Source: Amborella trichopoda
Lineage: Eukaryota; Streptophyta; Magnoliopsida; Amborellales; Amborellaceae
Length of the DNA stretch: 64,000 nucleotides
Direction: 5' to 3'
Assembly: GCF_000471905.2 (NCBI RefSeq)
Contig: NW_006498233.1
Span: 2,864,073 to 2,928,072, forward strand
Below the pieces are notes generated by a model. That model was not told the origin of the DNA. It did not search any database and was given only the letters and a program-made list of their open reading frames with translations. Made by a program: the position numbers and the translations under genes. Position 1 is the stretch's first letter. Every line of letters begins with the position of its first letter. Shown piece after piece: positions 23,471-34,265 of this stretch.

Positions 23471-24782
23471 CCACATTTATTTTGTCAGGTTGGAAATTGA
23501 GAGTGCAGTCATAGTCATTTAGTAGGTCCATCCACCTTCTTTGTCTCATATTCAACTCCTTTTGAGAAAATAAATACTTGAGGCTCTTATGATCTGTGAA
23601 TATCTTGAACTGGGTTCTATAGAGATAGTGTCTTCATACCTTTAAGGAAAATACCACGGCCGCGAGCTCTAAGTCATGTGTTGGGTAATTTTGCTCATGC
23701 AGCTTTAATTGTCTAGAGGCATAAGCTATAACTTTCTCGTGTTGCATTAACACACACCCCAATCCCTTATGGGAAGCATCAGTGTAGACCACAAAGCCTT
23801 CGTTTCCTTCGGATAAGGTTAGTATTGGTGCAGTAGTCAATCTTTTCTTTAGTTCTTGAAAACTCTTCCCACAGTCATTTGACCAAACAAATTTCACCTC
23901 CTTTTGGGTAAGGCGAGTCAGAGGAAGTGTTATCTTCGAGAAGCCTTCTTCAAATCTCCTATAGCATCCTGCCAAGCCCAGAAAACTACGGACTTCCATC
24001 ACATTTGTCGGCCTTCCCCACTTAATCACGGCTTCAATCTTATACGGGTCAACAACGACCACATCCTTAGAAACAACATGTCCGAGAAAGGTCACACTTG
24101 GAGGCCAGAACTCGCTTTTCCCCAACTTGGCATATAACCTTTATGTCTTCAAGGTTTGGAGAACCATCCTTAAATGTCGTTCATGCTCGTCTTGATTTCT
24201 TGAGTATACCGAGATGTAATCTATAAAGACTACTACAAAGTCATCCAGGAAGGGTCTAAAAACTCTATTCATCAGATCAATAAAAATGGCCAGGGCATTA
24301 GTTAGTCCAAACGGCATTACTAAAAACTCATAATGACCATAGTGAGTTCTGAATGCGGTCTTAGGAACATCTCCCTCCTTTACTCGTAGCTGATGGTAAC
24401 CTAACCGAACGTCAATCTTGAAAAATATGTGGGCCCATTGGAGTTGGTCGAAGAGACCATCAATCCTTAGCAAGGGGTACTTATTCTTCACAGTAACCTA
24501 GTTCAACTGCCGATAGTCTATACATAACCTCAAAGACGCATCTTTCTTTTTAACAAACAGAACCGGTGCACCCCAAGGTGACACACTAGGTCGAATAAAT
24601 TCCTTCTCCAACAACTCTTGTACTTGTTCTCTTAACTCCTTCAGTTCAGTTGGAGTCATTCTATAAGGGGATTTGGAGATGGGGGCAGTGTCAGGAACCA
24701 CATCTATCTCAAATTTGATTTCTCTGACTAGAGGTAGAGAGGTTAACTCTTTAGGAAAGACCTCTGGATATTCTCTCACCAC
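23470..24782 (-). pseudogene. Tekay reverse transcriptase and RNase H
   Basis: 24782-24498 has [59 protein letters not shown] and LCIDYRQLN. 24491-24141 continues [26 protein letters not shown] and VMPFGLTNA. The catalytic motif reads [10 protein letters not shown]: the second Asp of the usual IDD pair is Tyr, so the polymerase would be inactive. 24125-23634 holds [19 protein letters not shown] and RNase H with [13 protein letters not shown] and [10 protein letters not shown]. After a frame change [14 protein letters not shown] and INVVADA follow to about 23470. Confidence 0.9.
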
Positions 24783-25153
24783 CGGTATTTCTTCTAATTT
24801 AGATCTAGTCAGCCCGATTCTCCACTACGTAACCTAAATACCCAACACATCTTTTAGCCAATGGACGAGAAGCCTGAATAGCTGAAATAAAATGCAGAGG
24901 CGAAACATCCTTGACACCAATAAAGTTTAACTCAGGTTGGTTTGGGCGTCTAAGGGCTACAGTCTTATCATGACAATCAACAGTAGCATTGGTGCGTGGA
25001 TAGCTAATCCATGCCCAAAGTAACATCAAAGTCTTGGATATCTAACTATATCAAATCTAAAAGAATTACATACTCTTCAAGAAAAACCCCACAGTGTTTA
25101 TAAATAGTATCAGTTTCTATATATTCCCCCATAAGTGTGCATACTACCAGTGT
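24783..25153 (-). pseudogene. Tekay protease-to-reverse transcriptase linker remnant
   Basis: This stretch lies between the protease start and the reverse transcriptase start. A frame at 25029-24805 contains ATVDCHDKTVALRRPNQPELNF, VSPLHFISAIQASRPLAKRC and [12 protein letters not shown]. Those are the linker residues usual for chromoviruses here. Frame changes on both sides and a broken PR domain make it nonfunctional. Confidence 0.65.
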
Positions 25154-25747
25154 CTAATCAAGAAGTGAGGGTCTAACATTTATATGGTATGCAAAGTGTG
25201 GCGCAACAAAAGAGTGAGAAGATTTGTGACCACTTAAAATTCCAGCTCCTTTACCACAAACAGAGAGCTTACCTTGGAGCTCTGAGGTAGAAGCCTTAGT
25301 TCCTGGTTCCATGAGTGGAGTTTCCAGTCCTTGAGTCTTTGGTTGATTTTCGGGCTCGATCATGGGGCATTTCTTGACTAGGTGGCAAGGCCTACCACAT
25401 CGATAACATGCTTTCAGCTTCTTATGGCACTCTACCACGGAGTGGTTGGTCTTCCCACAATATGTGCATGTTAGGCGTTGATTTTCCTTCACCTAGCCTC
25501 GGGGAGTCTTTTGGGTTTTTACTGCACTCTGTTGAGCCCTATGCTTAAAACCTCTACGAGGGGGCATCCAAACCTTCCTCCGAAAACGTCTAGATGCTGA
25601 GGACCTTAGCTTACTTTCTATTCCCAGTCAGAATTCTTCACAATCTTCCATAACCTGGTTCACAATCCTTAGCATCCTAATGGTCTCTTCGAAGGCCTCA
25701 GGGTTCCCATTTTCTGCGCTTGAACCGCTGGCATTAGTTCTCGGCAT
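25154..25747 (-). pseudogene. Tekay gag (core deleted) and protease start
   Basis: The likely start is the ATG at 25747 (MPRTNASGSSAENGNPEAFE). The frame stops after 39 codons at 25628. It resumes near the C-terminal end of gag, so most of the gag core is missing. 25492-25154 has two CCHC knuckles, CTYCGKTNHSVVEC and CYRCGRPCHLVKKC, which bind nucleic acid. ILSGHKSSHSFVAPHF matches the protease active-site stretch, but the Asp-Ser/Thr-Gly triad has become Gly-His-Lys. Confidence 0.82.
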
Positions 25748-25848
25748 CTTGTCCTAAGACAGAGACTCCCAGATACTAGTTACTAGTTTATTCAAACCAT
25801 CCTAAAGATACTTCTAAGACTCTCTAGACCAAGAATGCTATCCTGGCT

Positions 25849-25860
25849 GTTCTGATACCA
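25849..25860 (-). promoter_or_regulatory. Primer binding site of Tekay element
   Basis: The - strand reads TGGTATCAGAAC. This differs at one base from TGGTATCAGAGC, the usual plant initiator-Met tRNA complement. It lies immediately inside the 5' LTR, separated by about 2 bases, and fixes the inner LTR end at 25861. Confidence 0.85.
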
Positions 25861-28800
25861 TACCTTTCCGAACCCCACTCCCTGATCCCTCGCCGTACCC
25901 ATAACGAAGGGTGACAGATTGCGGGATCGCGAACATAGAGGTGGCGTACGTCACTCAGGTGGGAGTGGCATCAACAAGTATTAAAAGTACGAAATCAAAG
26001 CAAACCATGAAAGAAGATAAAACTCATATACCAAGTGACAGAAAACATAATAAATTTAAACCATTAACTTCATTCTTCTCCAAAAATCCTTTATAATAAG
26101 GTTCAAGGCTTGCAAGCCTTACATTCATCTCAAAAATATTACATCAAAAAGAACAACACTTTGTAACACCACCGGACACCTACAAAGTCAAGAAGAGAAT
26201 TCTGAAGCAGCTTGAACTCCAAACACCTGCTATCACCGATCCGTTACTCGCCGCACGCGATCAGATACTAATGCTCAACACAAATGAAGTAAGCAGAGTG
26301 AGCAATAAGCTCAGTAAGTAGATCACTGCGCTTACATTCCAGACTATCAGTAAGTACATAATTACATGTCTATGATTTGTCAGAATTCACATTTGTTTCA
26401 CAAAATGTGATCACACGTCAAAGTATACATAAGTGTTGTACAAATACATTCATATGTTCATACATAATACAGAATTGAAATAAACAGAACAAAAACACGT
26501 TACTCCTGAAGTACAAGCCCTATTCATTAGGCCAAGCCAATCCCATTGCTTAAGAATTCTACCATTACTCAGGAGGGAAGACAATGACAAGCGAACAATA
26601 CTTCGTAATGTCTTCACATAAACACACACAGTCCCCAGCATGCTTTGGGGTTTTTGATAGGCTGCGGGCTTGCAACAAACTGCCCTCTTACTCTCTCACC
26701 ACTAGAGGACATTACCATACCAAAGGGGTCCCGATGGATAGTGCCCAGAAATCTTGGGGGGTGCGACCCTCCCAAGTACAATCAGAGCTTAGCTCCTTCC
26801 TATCATCAGGAGCCAGGGAAGGATCATGTCACAAGTCCATGCTCACACTTGCAGAGTCTGACAGAATATCACATATATATCATTGTGTGGCAAGTCCATG
26901 CTCACACATACAGAGTCTGACATAATATCACATATATATCATTATGCGGCAAGTCCATGCTCACACATACAAAATCAGAGAGCTCACTACCAGTGGGGGA
27001 TGCATTGTTTAGCAGTCAGAAATCAGAATTCATATAACAAAATCAGATAGTATAAGTGTAACAGAAATCACAATATTCATATAACAGAATCAGCCAGTGG
27101 ACTACCAATGGGGAACCCATTGCGTAGTGTTCATATAGCGGAATCTGACAGTATCAATATCACAAAATGGCTATGTTAGTATCAAAGAATAAAAATTTCA
27201 GCAGCATAGACCAATAGTATCAGTATCACAGAGTGACAGTATCAATATCACGGAGTAATAGCATTAGTATCACAGAGTAACAGTATCAGTTACACATGAT
27301 AGCATTTCTTATAGGTTCAAACAGTGATATCCTATCAAAAGGGACATACCTTTTAATTCGTTTGGAACTTAAAGATAGTTACAGAAAATATTTTATGCTA
27401 GACACAGCTATCTTCCAAATAGGGTTAGTTTGAAAGCAATTGGACCTTATTTGGCCCTTCAAAAGTGCTCAAGAGCAGAGACTCATCCTCTGAAATCTGT
27501 TGTGAAGTAAAGACAGTGACATGTCTTCGAAATTTTGTCCATAACTTAAAATCAAGAAGGAATTTTGAAAAGTGCTCAACATGTGAATTGAAGCTAACTC
27601 ATAAACCGTTCAAATGGAGGTGGCTTGGAATAAAATTTATACCTTTGGTTCAGTCAAACGCAGTGACATCAGAGGCATTAAATCTTTGATCTCACCATGA
27701 TTGTCCACAGTGATATGTTTTAGTAAAATGATAAATAACTTTCAATATAAGAGGAATTTCAAAATGATTTCTACATGAACATTTTAACCTACTCAGATAT
27801 ATTTCAAAAGGCTATGGTTTGATAGAAAGTATATTTCGTTTGGTTGGTGAAAACTAGTGATCACAGCAGGGTTGGTGCAAAATCCCAAAAAACAATCAAA
27901 CAGTGACCTATCGTAGTTTTTGAAACATATCTTCATTTTTGCAAGGAATTTCGATAGGGACCAAACACAGACATTTTACTAGACTTGTATATATTTCCAA
28001 TGGTAGTATCTTTGTATCATTTGGACTTCAATAAGTTAGGCAAAGTCTCAGTACAACAGAAGTAACATTTCTAGAAATTGCCATAGTATGCTAACAGTGA
28101 CATATATACACATTTCCTATCATATCTTCCAATTCATCAAGAATCTCTATATATATATGAATAAAAAAGAAACTAAACTCATAGATCTTTCCAATGGTGG
28201 TGATTTGAGGATATTCTGAGATCATTTGATGGGCCAACCAGGTGTTACAAAAATATGAACAGTCTCTGGATTTTCACAGTCCAGCCATGACATGCATCAA
28301 GGATCACTCTGCAACTTATAAATTATGCAAGGTAACAAATGAGACAAAAACCAGTGTAAACTAGACTCACAAGAGCAATAAACCACAAATTTTCAAACTC
28401 AACTGATATCACAGTAGTGCCTAACATGATACGCAAAGAAGGACTAAATTCCCAAAAAACCTGAGGACAACAACACACATACAACTCTATTCTTCTAACA
28501 CAGTTCCTATGCAATATCAAGTCAAAAATCATGCTTGAAATATTGATTCAATTCATTCACCATTTAACTTTATTCATGCTTTAATTCATTCACCATTTAA
28601 CTTTATTCACCATTTAACTTTATTCATGCTTTAATTCATGCCTCATACAACCTGGTGCAAGGGGGTAGAGATCCACTTACTTCACAAGAACTCCAAGTTT
28701 ACCCTCCACCTAGCTCCTCTTTAAAGGTCAAGCTCCCAAAGCTTGAAGCTTTAAGTGTTCTAGAGAGGGAGAGGGAGCAAAACTTGGGAGTGAGAGGGGA

Positions 28801-28897
28801 CCAAAGCTCTTGAGATAGATGGGAAGGGTTCTAATTAAAAAAAGAGGAAAGGGCAGCATCAGACAAGTGCCATTCATGCAAAACTAAAGGACATGCA
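25861..28897 (-). mobile_element. Tekay element 5' LTR (outer end deleted)
   Basis: It aligns with the 3' LTR from its inner end to ACATGCA at 28892-28897, which corresponds to about 21642. The last ~220 bp, including the outer TG end, are missing, so no target duplication can be read. It has about 2.5-3 copies of the 58-bp TCCATGCTCACAC repeat (26825-26965), more than the 3' LTR, and a local reduplication of ATTCACCATTTAACTTTATTC at about 28553-28640 that the 3' LTR lacks. Confidence 0.87.
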
Positions 28898-30880
28898 CTG
28901 AGTTTGGAGGAAGCCGAGCATACAACTAAAAAACCGGGCCTTCAAGGGTTCCAACAAACTGCCGGAGAAAGGAGTCTCCCATCAACCATTACCTCTCGAC
29001 ATGCTGCTTGAAAGTGGGTGATATGCAGATGCGGGGATGTGGTTCCATTGAACAGGGGAAACTTCCCTTTCTTATAGTCTGAGGGAAATGGCACCTGATC
29101 AATGTAAGAGGGATACGGCTTTTGGTAAAGCATTGCTCCCTGTATACCTAGGATCTACCGGTTGTTTAAGTTATGAGTTACCATAGCATCAATGTCTGCC
29201 TATGAGACGGGGTGAGGGGCAGAAATGTCCTGTGAGGCAGAAGGAGGAGGCTGCCTTGGAGGCGCATCATCTGAATGATGGGAGTTGACCTAGTGGTTAG
29301 TTGAGTGTCGCACGGCATCTATATGATCAATCTTCTCCATCATTACGCGTACCATGTCTTCGAACCTGTTGATACGCTCCTCCTGAGAGTCGCCAGGCTT
29401 GTTTACAACCATTACACTAACCATTTCTCCAAGAGGTTAGCCTTAATTTCAGTTGAGGGCTTCTCGGCTTGATGGGCTGCATGTGGCAGATCAGTCAAGA
29501 AGGGGTCAGCATGCTCTGACTGGACTCGAGTCTTGTATGCTGACCGCATGAGAACTGGTTCTCGATGGTCTTGGGACCGTGGCTATTGAGTGGCTAGATT
29601 ACCCTCTACGACACTAACCATAGTGCAGGGTTCATGGACTTCTTCTTTAGGCTTTGTCATCTGAAGAGGGTAGAAGGGACTCAGACAAAGGGGGTCATCA
29701 GAGCTGGATGCCCCAACCGTCTTGGTTGCTTTCCAAGTCAAAATTTTCAGACCCCTATCGCGTTTAGCTTTGAGGTTTTGATGGACCTCATGCCAGAACT
29801 GCGATCGAGTCTACGGCTGGTCAGCTTTTCTTACGTAGGAAAGAGTTGTTTCCATTAGGTGAAGCAACGGGTGTGGGCTAGGAACTGGGGTCATCCTACG
29901 CCAGGGAGGATGAAGATGGTGATCTCCCATCAGGTCTTTACCTCAAGCTCTCTTATGGGCTCTAGTGACATGACCAAGATGATGGGGTTGGATCAAGATG
30001 GTACTCTTGGGAAGGTCTTCGAGTACCAGGGCTCGACGTGCTTGCCCAAAAGAGGAGGGATAGGCAAAAGACGGGTTGAGTCATGAAGATGCCCGAGTCT
30101 GTAGCGAGGGGTTGCCTGTGATGGCGACGTGTGTGTCCCCTTGAAGAAGGATCACGGGTGACTTGGGGGTCAACCTGGGCTCGAGCAAGTGGTCTGGCCC
30201 TAGGAGGTCGAGAACTGCAAGCAGGTGTCTACAAGAGAACAGGTGAAAGTCTGCTCCTTATAGGGTGCACTAGTGTGTGCTAAGTGGGAGGACGAAGGAG
30301 TCGTCTTTCGTGAGCTTGGGTTGGCGCAGCAATGGCGTAGCCCTGAGCAGTGGGATGCACATGCATAACATGTGCAGGACCTGGCCTTAGAAGGCCTGGT
30401 CCTGGACGTTGACTCAAGGTAACATAAGGATTGCCTCGAGATGTGGCTCGAGTGGATAACCCATGAGCCTTATGGTGTGTGCGAGATGTAAAGGTCCCAG
30501 GGTCTCCACCTCTATGAGTCGAGCCTCTACGAGTAGAGACTCATGATGGTGCAGGAATGTGGGGGGAGGCCTTACAGCGACCCACAGAAGTAACGACAAC
30601 TTGCTTGCCTTTTGTAAAAAGGGACTGGGCAGCCTTTCGGCATACCTCGGCAATATGACCAACAACTGACTTGCCGGTGGCAGGGTGCATGCTGCGAGTG
30701 GCAACAGATGTGCTACCAATGTTGGGTGCCTTCGCAGAAGTTCCACCAGAGTTAGGAGATGGGGAGTTAGGGACTTTTAAATCGCTCCTCACGCCTACAC
30801 AGGTTAAGACTTGGGAGCTAGACAATGGGTCTTTGCTCAGAAGGAAGGTTGGGAACGAAGTTCAAGGAACTTGTTTTTAG
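28898..30880 (-). pseudogene. Element B, gag (broken, 3' part deleted)
   Basis: The N-terminal Ser/Pro-rich region is at 30825-30541 (LKVPNSPSP, GKSVVGHIAEVCRKAAQSL, FTKGKQVVV). The gag core begins around 29133 with YPSYIDQVPFPSDYKKGKFPLFNGTTSP and HFQAACREVMVDGRLL. It then runs through broken frame to 28898, where homology to C at about 51620 stops. The missing gag end and protease region were lost in the deletion that also cut the Tekay LTR. Stops and a mixed frame between 30400 and 29150 leave no long ORF. Confidence 0.75.
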
Positions 30881-31021
30881 GGGACGCTCACGAATGCAGG
30901 GATCAAAAAATCCCCAATCCGGATAAATGAGTTAAGAAACCCAGCAGCCATGTGGTATGTGAAAATAGAAAAACAAAGGAGAAACTAGCGAAACAAGAAC
31001 GATCCGACGAAAGGGTAGTAA
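30881..31021 (-). other. Element B 5' leader between primer site and gag
   Basis: About 140 bp connect the primer binding site to the first gag-like codons. They align with 49586-49740 of element C. I see no further motif and no clear start codon. The sequence directly before the coding similarity reads TTCGTTCCCAACC in both. Confidence 0.5.
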
Positions 31022-31040
31022 GTCCCAAGTGGAGTCGCCA
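31022..31040 (-). promoter_or_regulatory. Primer binding site of element B
   Basis: The - strand reads TGGCGACTCCACTTGGGAC, with the TGG expected to pair with a tRNA CCA end. The LTR end CCTAACTA lies three bases upstream. Tat/Ogre elements are often assigned an Arg tRNA primer. I cannot confirm the tRNA from this window. Confidence 0.75.
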
Positions 31041-31939
31041 AGCTAGTTAGGTGCCTTGATCTCACCCTCCCGATCTAGATGATTTGGCGGCATGCATCTC
31101 AGGTTTCGGGGGAACCTGAGACTTTGAGATCGCTCTCTCGTGAACCTCGCTCAAGAGCGAGGGTAGGTATACCAACTGATGAGAGAGGAATTTAAGGTGG
31201 GTTTGAGACTTACTCGGGCTAGCTCGTGTGAGCTCCCTCTTAGGTTACGAAGAAAGCCCCCCAGTAGTAGAACTGGTTCGAAATCGTCTCCTTTGGCTTG
31301 TAATCTCGTGTTTCTGCAATCACACACACATGGTTAATTTACAAGACAAATGGGTCAAGTGACCCCTCCTTGCCTTTGGGCAAATGTACATAGGCCTGCA
31401 CATTCAAAAGAAGAAAAAGGGTAAGAGAATAGATGAAAGACGAAGAAAGAGACAGAATAGTGGAATAGGGAAGATAGGAATTTGACTAGGTGGCTAGACT
31501 AACACAGTAGCTAGACTAACAAGTGATTGACCTCACATGGTAGTAAGACGGGTACGGTAACTAGACCAACAATGACAATACTACTAGACAATAGAACAAT
31601 CGTCGACTGGTCTGGCACGATGGCTAGCCTATCGTGGCAGTAAGGCGGGCACGGTGACTAAAATCGACACAGCAACAGTACTGCTAGACGATGAGACTAC
31701 CATGGCAGTGCTTGACTTAGCCTACCTTGATCAAACGAGAGGGAAACAAGACAAGAGAGAAAAGAAAGAGAGCGAGAAAAGCATGCACAGTACTACCAAT
31801 GTCGTGCATGTGAGAAAAAGAAAGGAAAGAGAGAGAGAGGAAAATAAGAAGAAAGGAGCATTAAGAAAGAAGAGGAAGGGGGAATAAAAAAGAAAGAAGG
31901 GAGAGGAGGAAGAGGGAAGAAGAGAGAGAAATGAGAGAA

Positions 31940-32610
31940 AGGGAATGTGGACGGTGATACCAACCATGATAGAGGATTGAGAACAGAGAGAGGACATGGG
32001 CAGTGATGTACATCCGCCGTCCATGACAAAAGAGAGAAGAGAGAGAAAACATGGACGGTGATGAACATCTATCATCCATGATAGAGGAATCAGAGGAGAG
32101 AGAGGACATGGATGGTGATGAACATCCGCCGTCCATGACATAGGTGTTAGAAGAGAGAGAAGACATGGACGACGATGAGCTTCCGCCATCCATGACAGAT
32201 GAGTTAGAAGAGAGAGAAGACATGGACGGCAATGAGCTTCCACCGTCCATGACAGACAAGTTAGAAGAGAGAGAAGACATGGACGGCAATGAGCTTCTGT
32301 CATCCATGACAGAGGAGTTAGAAGAGAAGAACACATGGACATTGATGAGCTCTGCGTCCATGGCACAGGGGAAAAAGAGTGAAAAAACATGGACGGCAAT
32401 GAGCATCCACCATCCGTGACACAAGAATTAAAAGAGAGAGAAAACATGGACGAAGATGAGCTTCCATCGTCCATGGCCCAAGGGAATAAGAAAGAGAAAA
32501 CATGAACAACGATGAGCTTCTGCCGTCCATGACACAAGAATTAGAAAAGAGAGAAAACATGGACGGCGATGAGCTTCCACCATTCATGACACAGTGAAAT
32601 AAGATGAACT
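31940..32610 (-). repeat. 57-bp hairpin minisatellite in element B LTR (about 12 units)
   Basis: Spacing of the TTAGAAG element is exactly 57 bp at 32147, 32204, 32261 and 32318. Each unit carries an inverted repeat, CATGGACGGC ... GCCGTCCATG, with an ~11-base loop, then an AG-rich spacer. Because 57 is 19 codons, the - strand is open for 268 codons (32537-31731) reading as a repeated Ser/Met/Asp-rich 19-mer. That frame is a by-product of the period and I do not call it a gene. Confidence 0.9.
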
Positions 32611-32699
32611 TTGACAAAGGCTCGACCTACCACTCGAGTTAAGGCTCGGCCCACTATCTATGCCCCAAGAGTAGGAGGACATCACACCTGGTAATAGGC

Positions 32700-32960
32700 T
32701 CCACCATGCATAATCAGAAAAGAAAGAGAGAGAAACAGAGAGAAAAAGAGAAAACAGATAGAAGAGAGAGAAGGAAAGTGAATAATGAAGATAAGAGAAG
32801 AAAAAGGAAAGAGAGATATAGATGAAAAGAGAGAGAACAAGAGAGATAGAGATAGAGAGAGAAAGATATAGAAGAGAAGTGAGAGAAAGAGAGAGATGAG
32901 AGGAGGAGAGAGAAATTTACCTTCACTAAAGTTATCGAACCTTTTTCTCTCTCCTCTCTC
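32700..32960 (+). repeat. GA/CT-rich microsatellite block in element B LTR
   Basis: An imperfect purine-rich run of GAGAGA and AAAGAGAGAG fills this block on the + strand, giving CT on the element's sense strand. The same kind of block follows the polyadenylation signal in the LTRs at 46278 and 62380. No other feature is seen. Confidence 0.85.
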
Positions 32961-34265
32961 TCTCCAAGACGTACGCACAATTACAACGTGAAAACTCTCA
33001 AATTTTATTGATGAGTAGTGAAAAATCACGTGTCTTGTAATAATTGTTTTTATCAAGTACTTATAGAATTGGGCTCAAACATAGGTGTATGCCCAAAAAC
33101 TACCTAAATTGATGATAATTACAATTTAATTGAATTAAAAGAATTTCTAAAATTGTGTACAGAAAGACTGTTTTGCCCTTCCCAACAATATATGAAATTC
33201 TAAAATGGTCCATGCTGCTGCCTTAGAAATTGCGTTGTCTTCCATGGATGATTCGAGGTTACTCCGGCATCCATTTGGTTGAAAGACGATTGCTGTCGGG
33301 CTCAGCATGATGATCGATTTGATACAACCTTCGAGCCATGGGTCTCGTTTTAGGGTACGATCAAGGGACTCAAAATTTGTATAGATCTTAAATACTTTCG
33401 ATCAATAGTTTGCTTGTTTCTTGATGTTTTTCTTTGATATCTTCATTGAGTTCCACTGAGCATGCTGTCACGATAATGTTACAATGAACGCAACCCGATT
33501 TCATGTCCCGACGAAGATTTTGTCGTCTTGGGTTTTTGGTCGGAATCTTGAAATTCGACAGTCAACAATTTTGATGCCTTCATGTGTCGAATCCAACCGT
33601 TCATCTTACGTGATATTCGGATCATAGATAGCCTCAGACCTTACATACATAATACAATTGGTTTCACGTCAATCGAGTACGCGAGCGTCGTGATATGGGA
33701 GCGAGGGGTGCTGCTGCTGAATTTTCTACAATTATCTTCACAAATCATCAACTTCTCTCTAGTTTTTCTCCGTGCTCGGATATCGTTATGGATTGTGCCA
33801 CATATCAAAATGCTTGTCTTGACAAGACGAACACGCCCACCAAAATTGAGCACCATCCGACTCAGAACAAGTGAAGTATGAGTCATTGAAGTTGATGCTC
33901 AGTACCGTGCACATTAGCCTCCTTTAATGGAGATTGGTGCAGGGTGGCCGCACAGGAATAGCATGTGGCCTACCCCTTTTTAATGTTTCACCCATAACTT
34001 TTTCTTGGAGCGCCCGATTATGGGGTCCGTTTCAAGGTGCCAGAGGCTGATTTTTTTTAAATTGTTTCTTTGTCTGCACTGGTTTAGACATGTCGAATTG
34101 TGACGAAACTTAGCAGGTGTCCTTTTGAAGTGCTTAGGAAGCTTCTGACCCGTTCTGGGGCAATTCTGAGGCTATCCAAAATTTCACTGTATTTTAAAGC
34201 TTTATTGATTGGCTTCTCTTTTATTCTGCATCAGGACCCAAGGTGCTAAAAAATATGTTCAAACA

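Larger units (their letters stand above)
18717..28897 (-). mobile_element. Tekay/Del-type chromovirus inserted in element B
   Basis: Read on the - strand from right to left: a truncated 5' LTR (28897-25861), primer binding site (25860-25849), gag with two CCHC knuckles, reverse transcriptase, RNase H, integrase, chromodomain, polypurine tract and a complete 3' LTR (21866-18717). Chromodomain after integrase and the initiator-Met-type primer site place it in the chromoviruses; sequence style and ~3.1 kb LTRs suggest Tekay/Del. The paired LTRs differ at roughly one base in ten by eye, so the insertion is old. The outer edge at 18717 is uncertain by a few bases. Confidence 0.88.
10757..34265 (-). 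mobile_element. Element B: Tat-lineage retrotransposon, - strand, host to two insertions
   Basis: Read on the - strand from the right, B has a 5' LTR (34265-31044), primer binding site (31040-31022), gag (30880-28898), a Tekay insertion, pol (18715-15110) and tail (15110-10757). Its 3' LTR is not in the window: element A interrupts the tail at 10757, so the rest should lie left of the window. About 2.2 kb between gag and reverse transcriptase is missing relative to C, removed with the outer end of the Tekay 5' LTR. GATAT at 34266-34270 is the candidate target duplication. Confidence 0.85.
31044..34265 (-). mobile_element. Element B 5' LTR (about 3.2 kb)
   Basis: On the - strand it starts TGTTTGAACATATTTTTTAGC at 34265 and ends CCTAACTA at 31044. 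U3 (34265 to about 33070) matches the other Tat LTRs. TATA-like CTATAAGTA is at 33066-33058 and AATAAA at 33009-33004. Downstream lie CT-rich sequence (32960-32700) and the 57-bp hairpin minisatellite (32610-31940). The last ~300 bp match 49260-49563 of the shared LTR. Confidence 0.87.

Noticed and set aside
31861..32424. Second long - strand frame (187 codons) overlapping the 57-bp array
   Set aside because: It is the same minisatellite in another frame. Two long overlapping frames in one array are explained by the 57-bp period.
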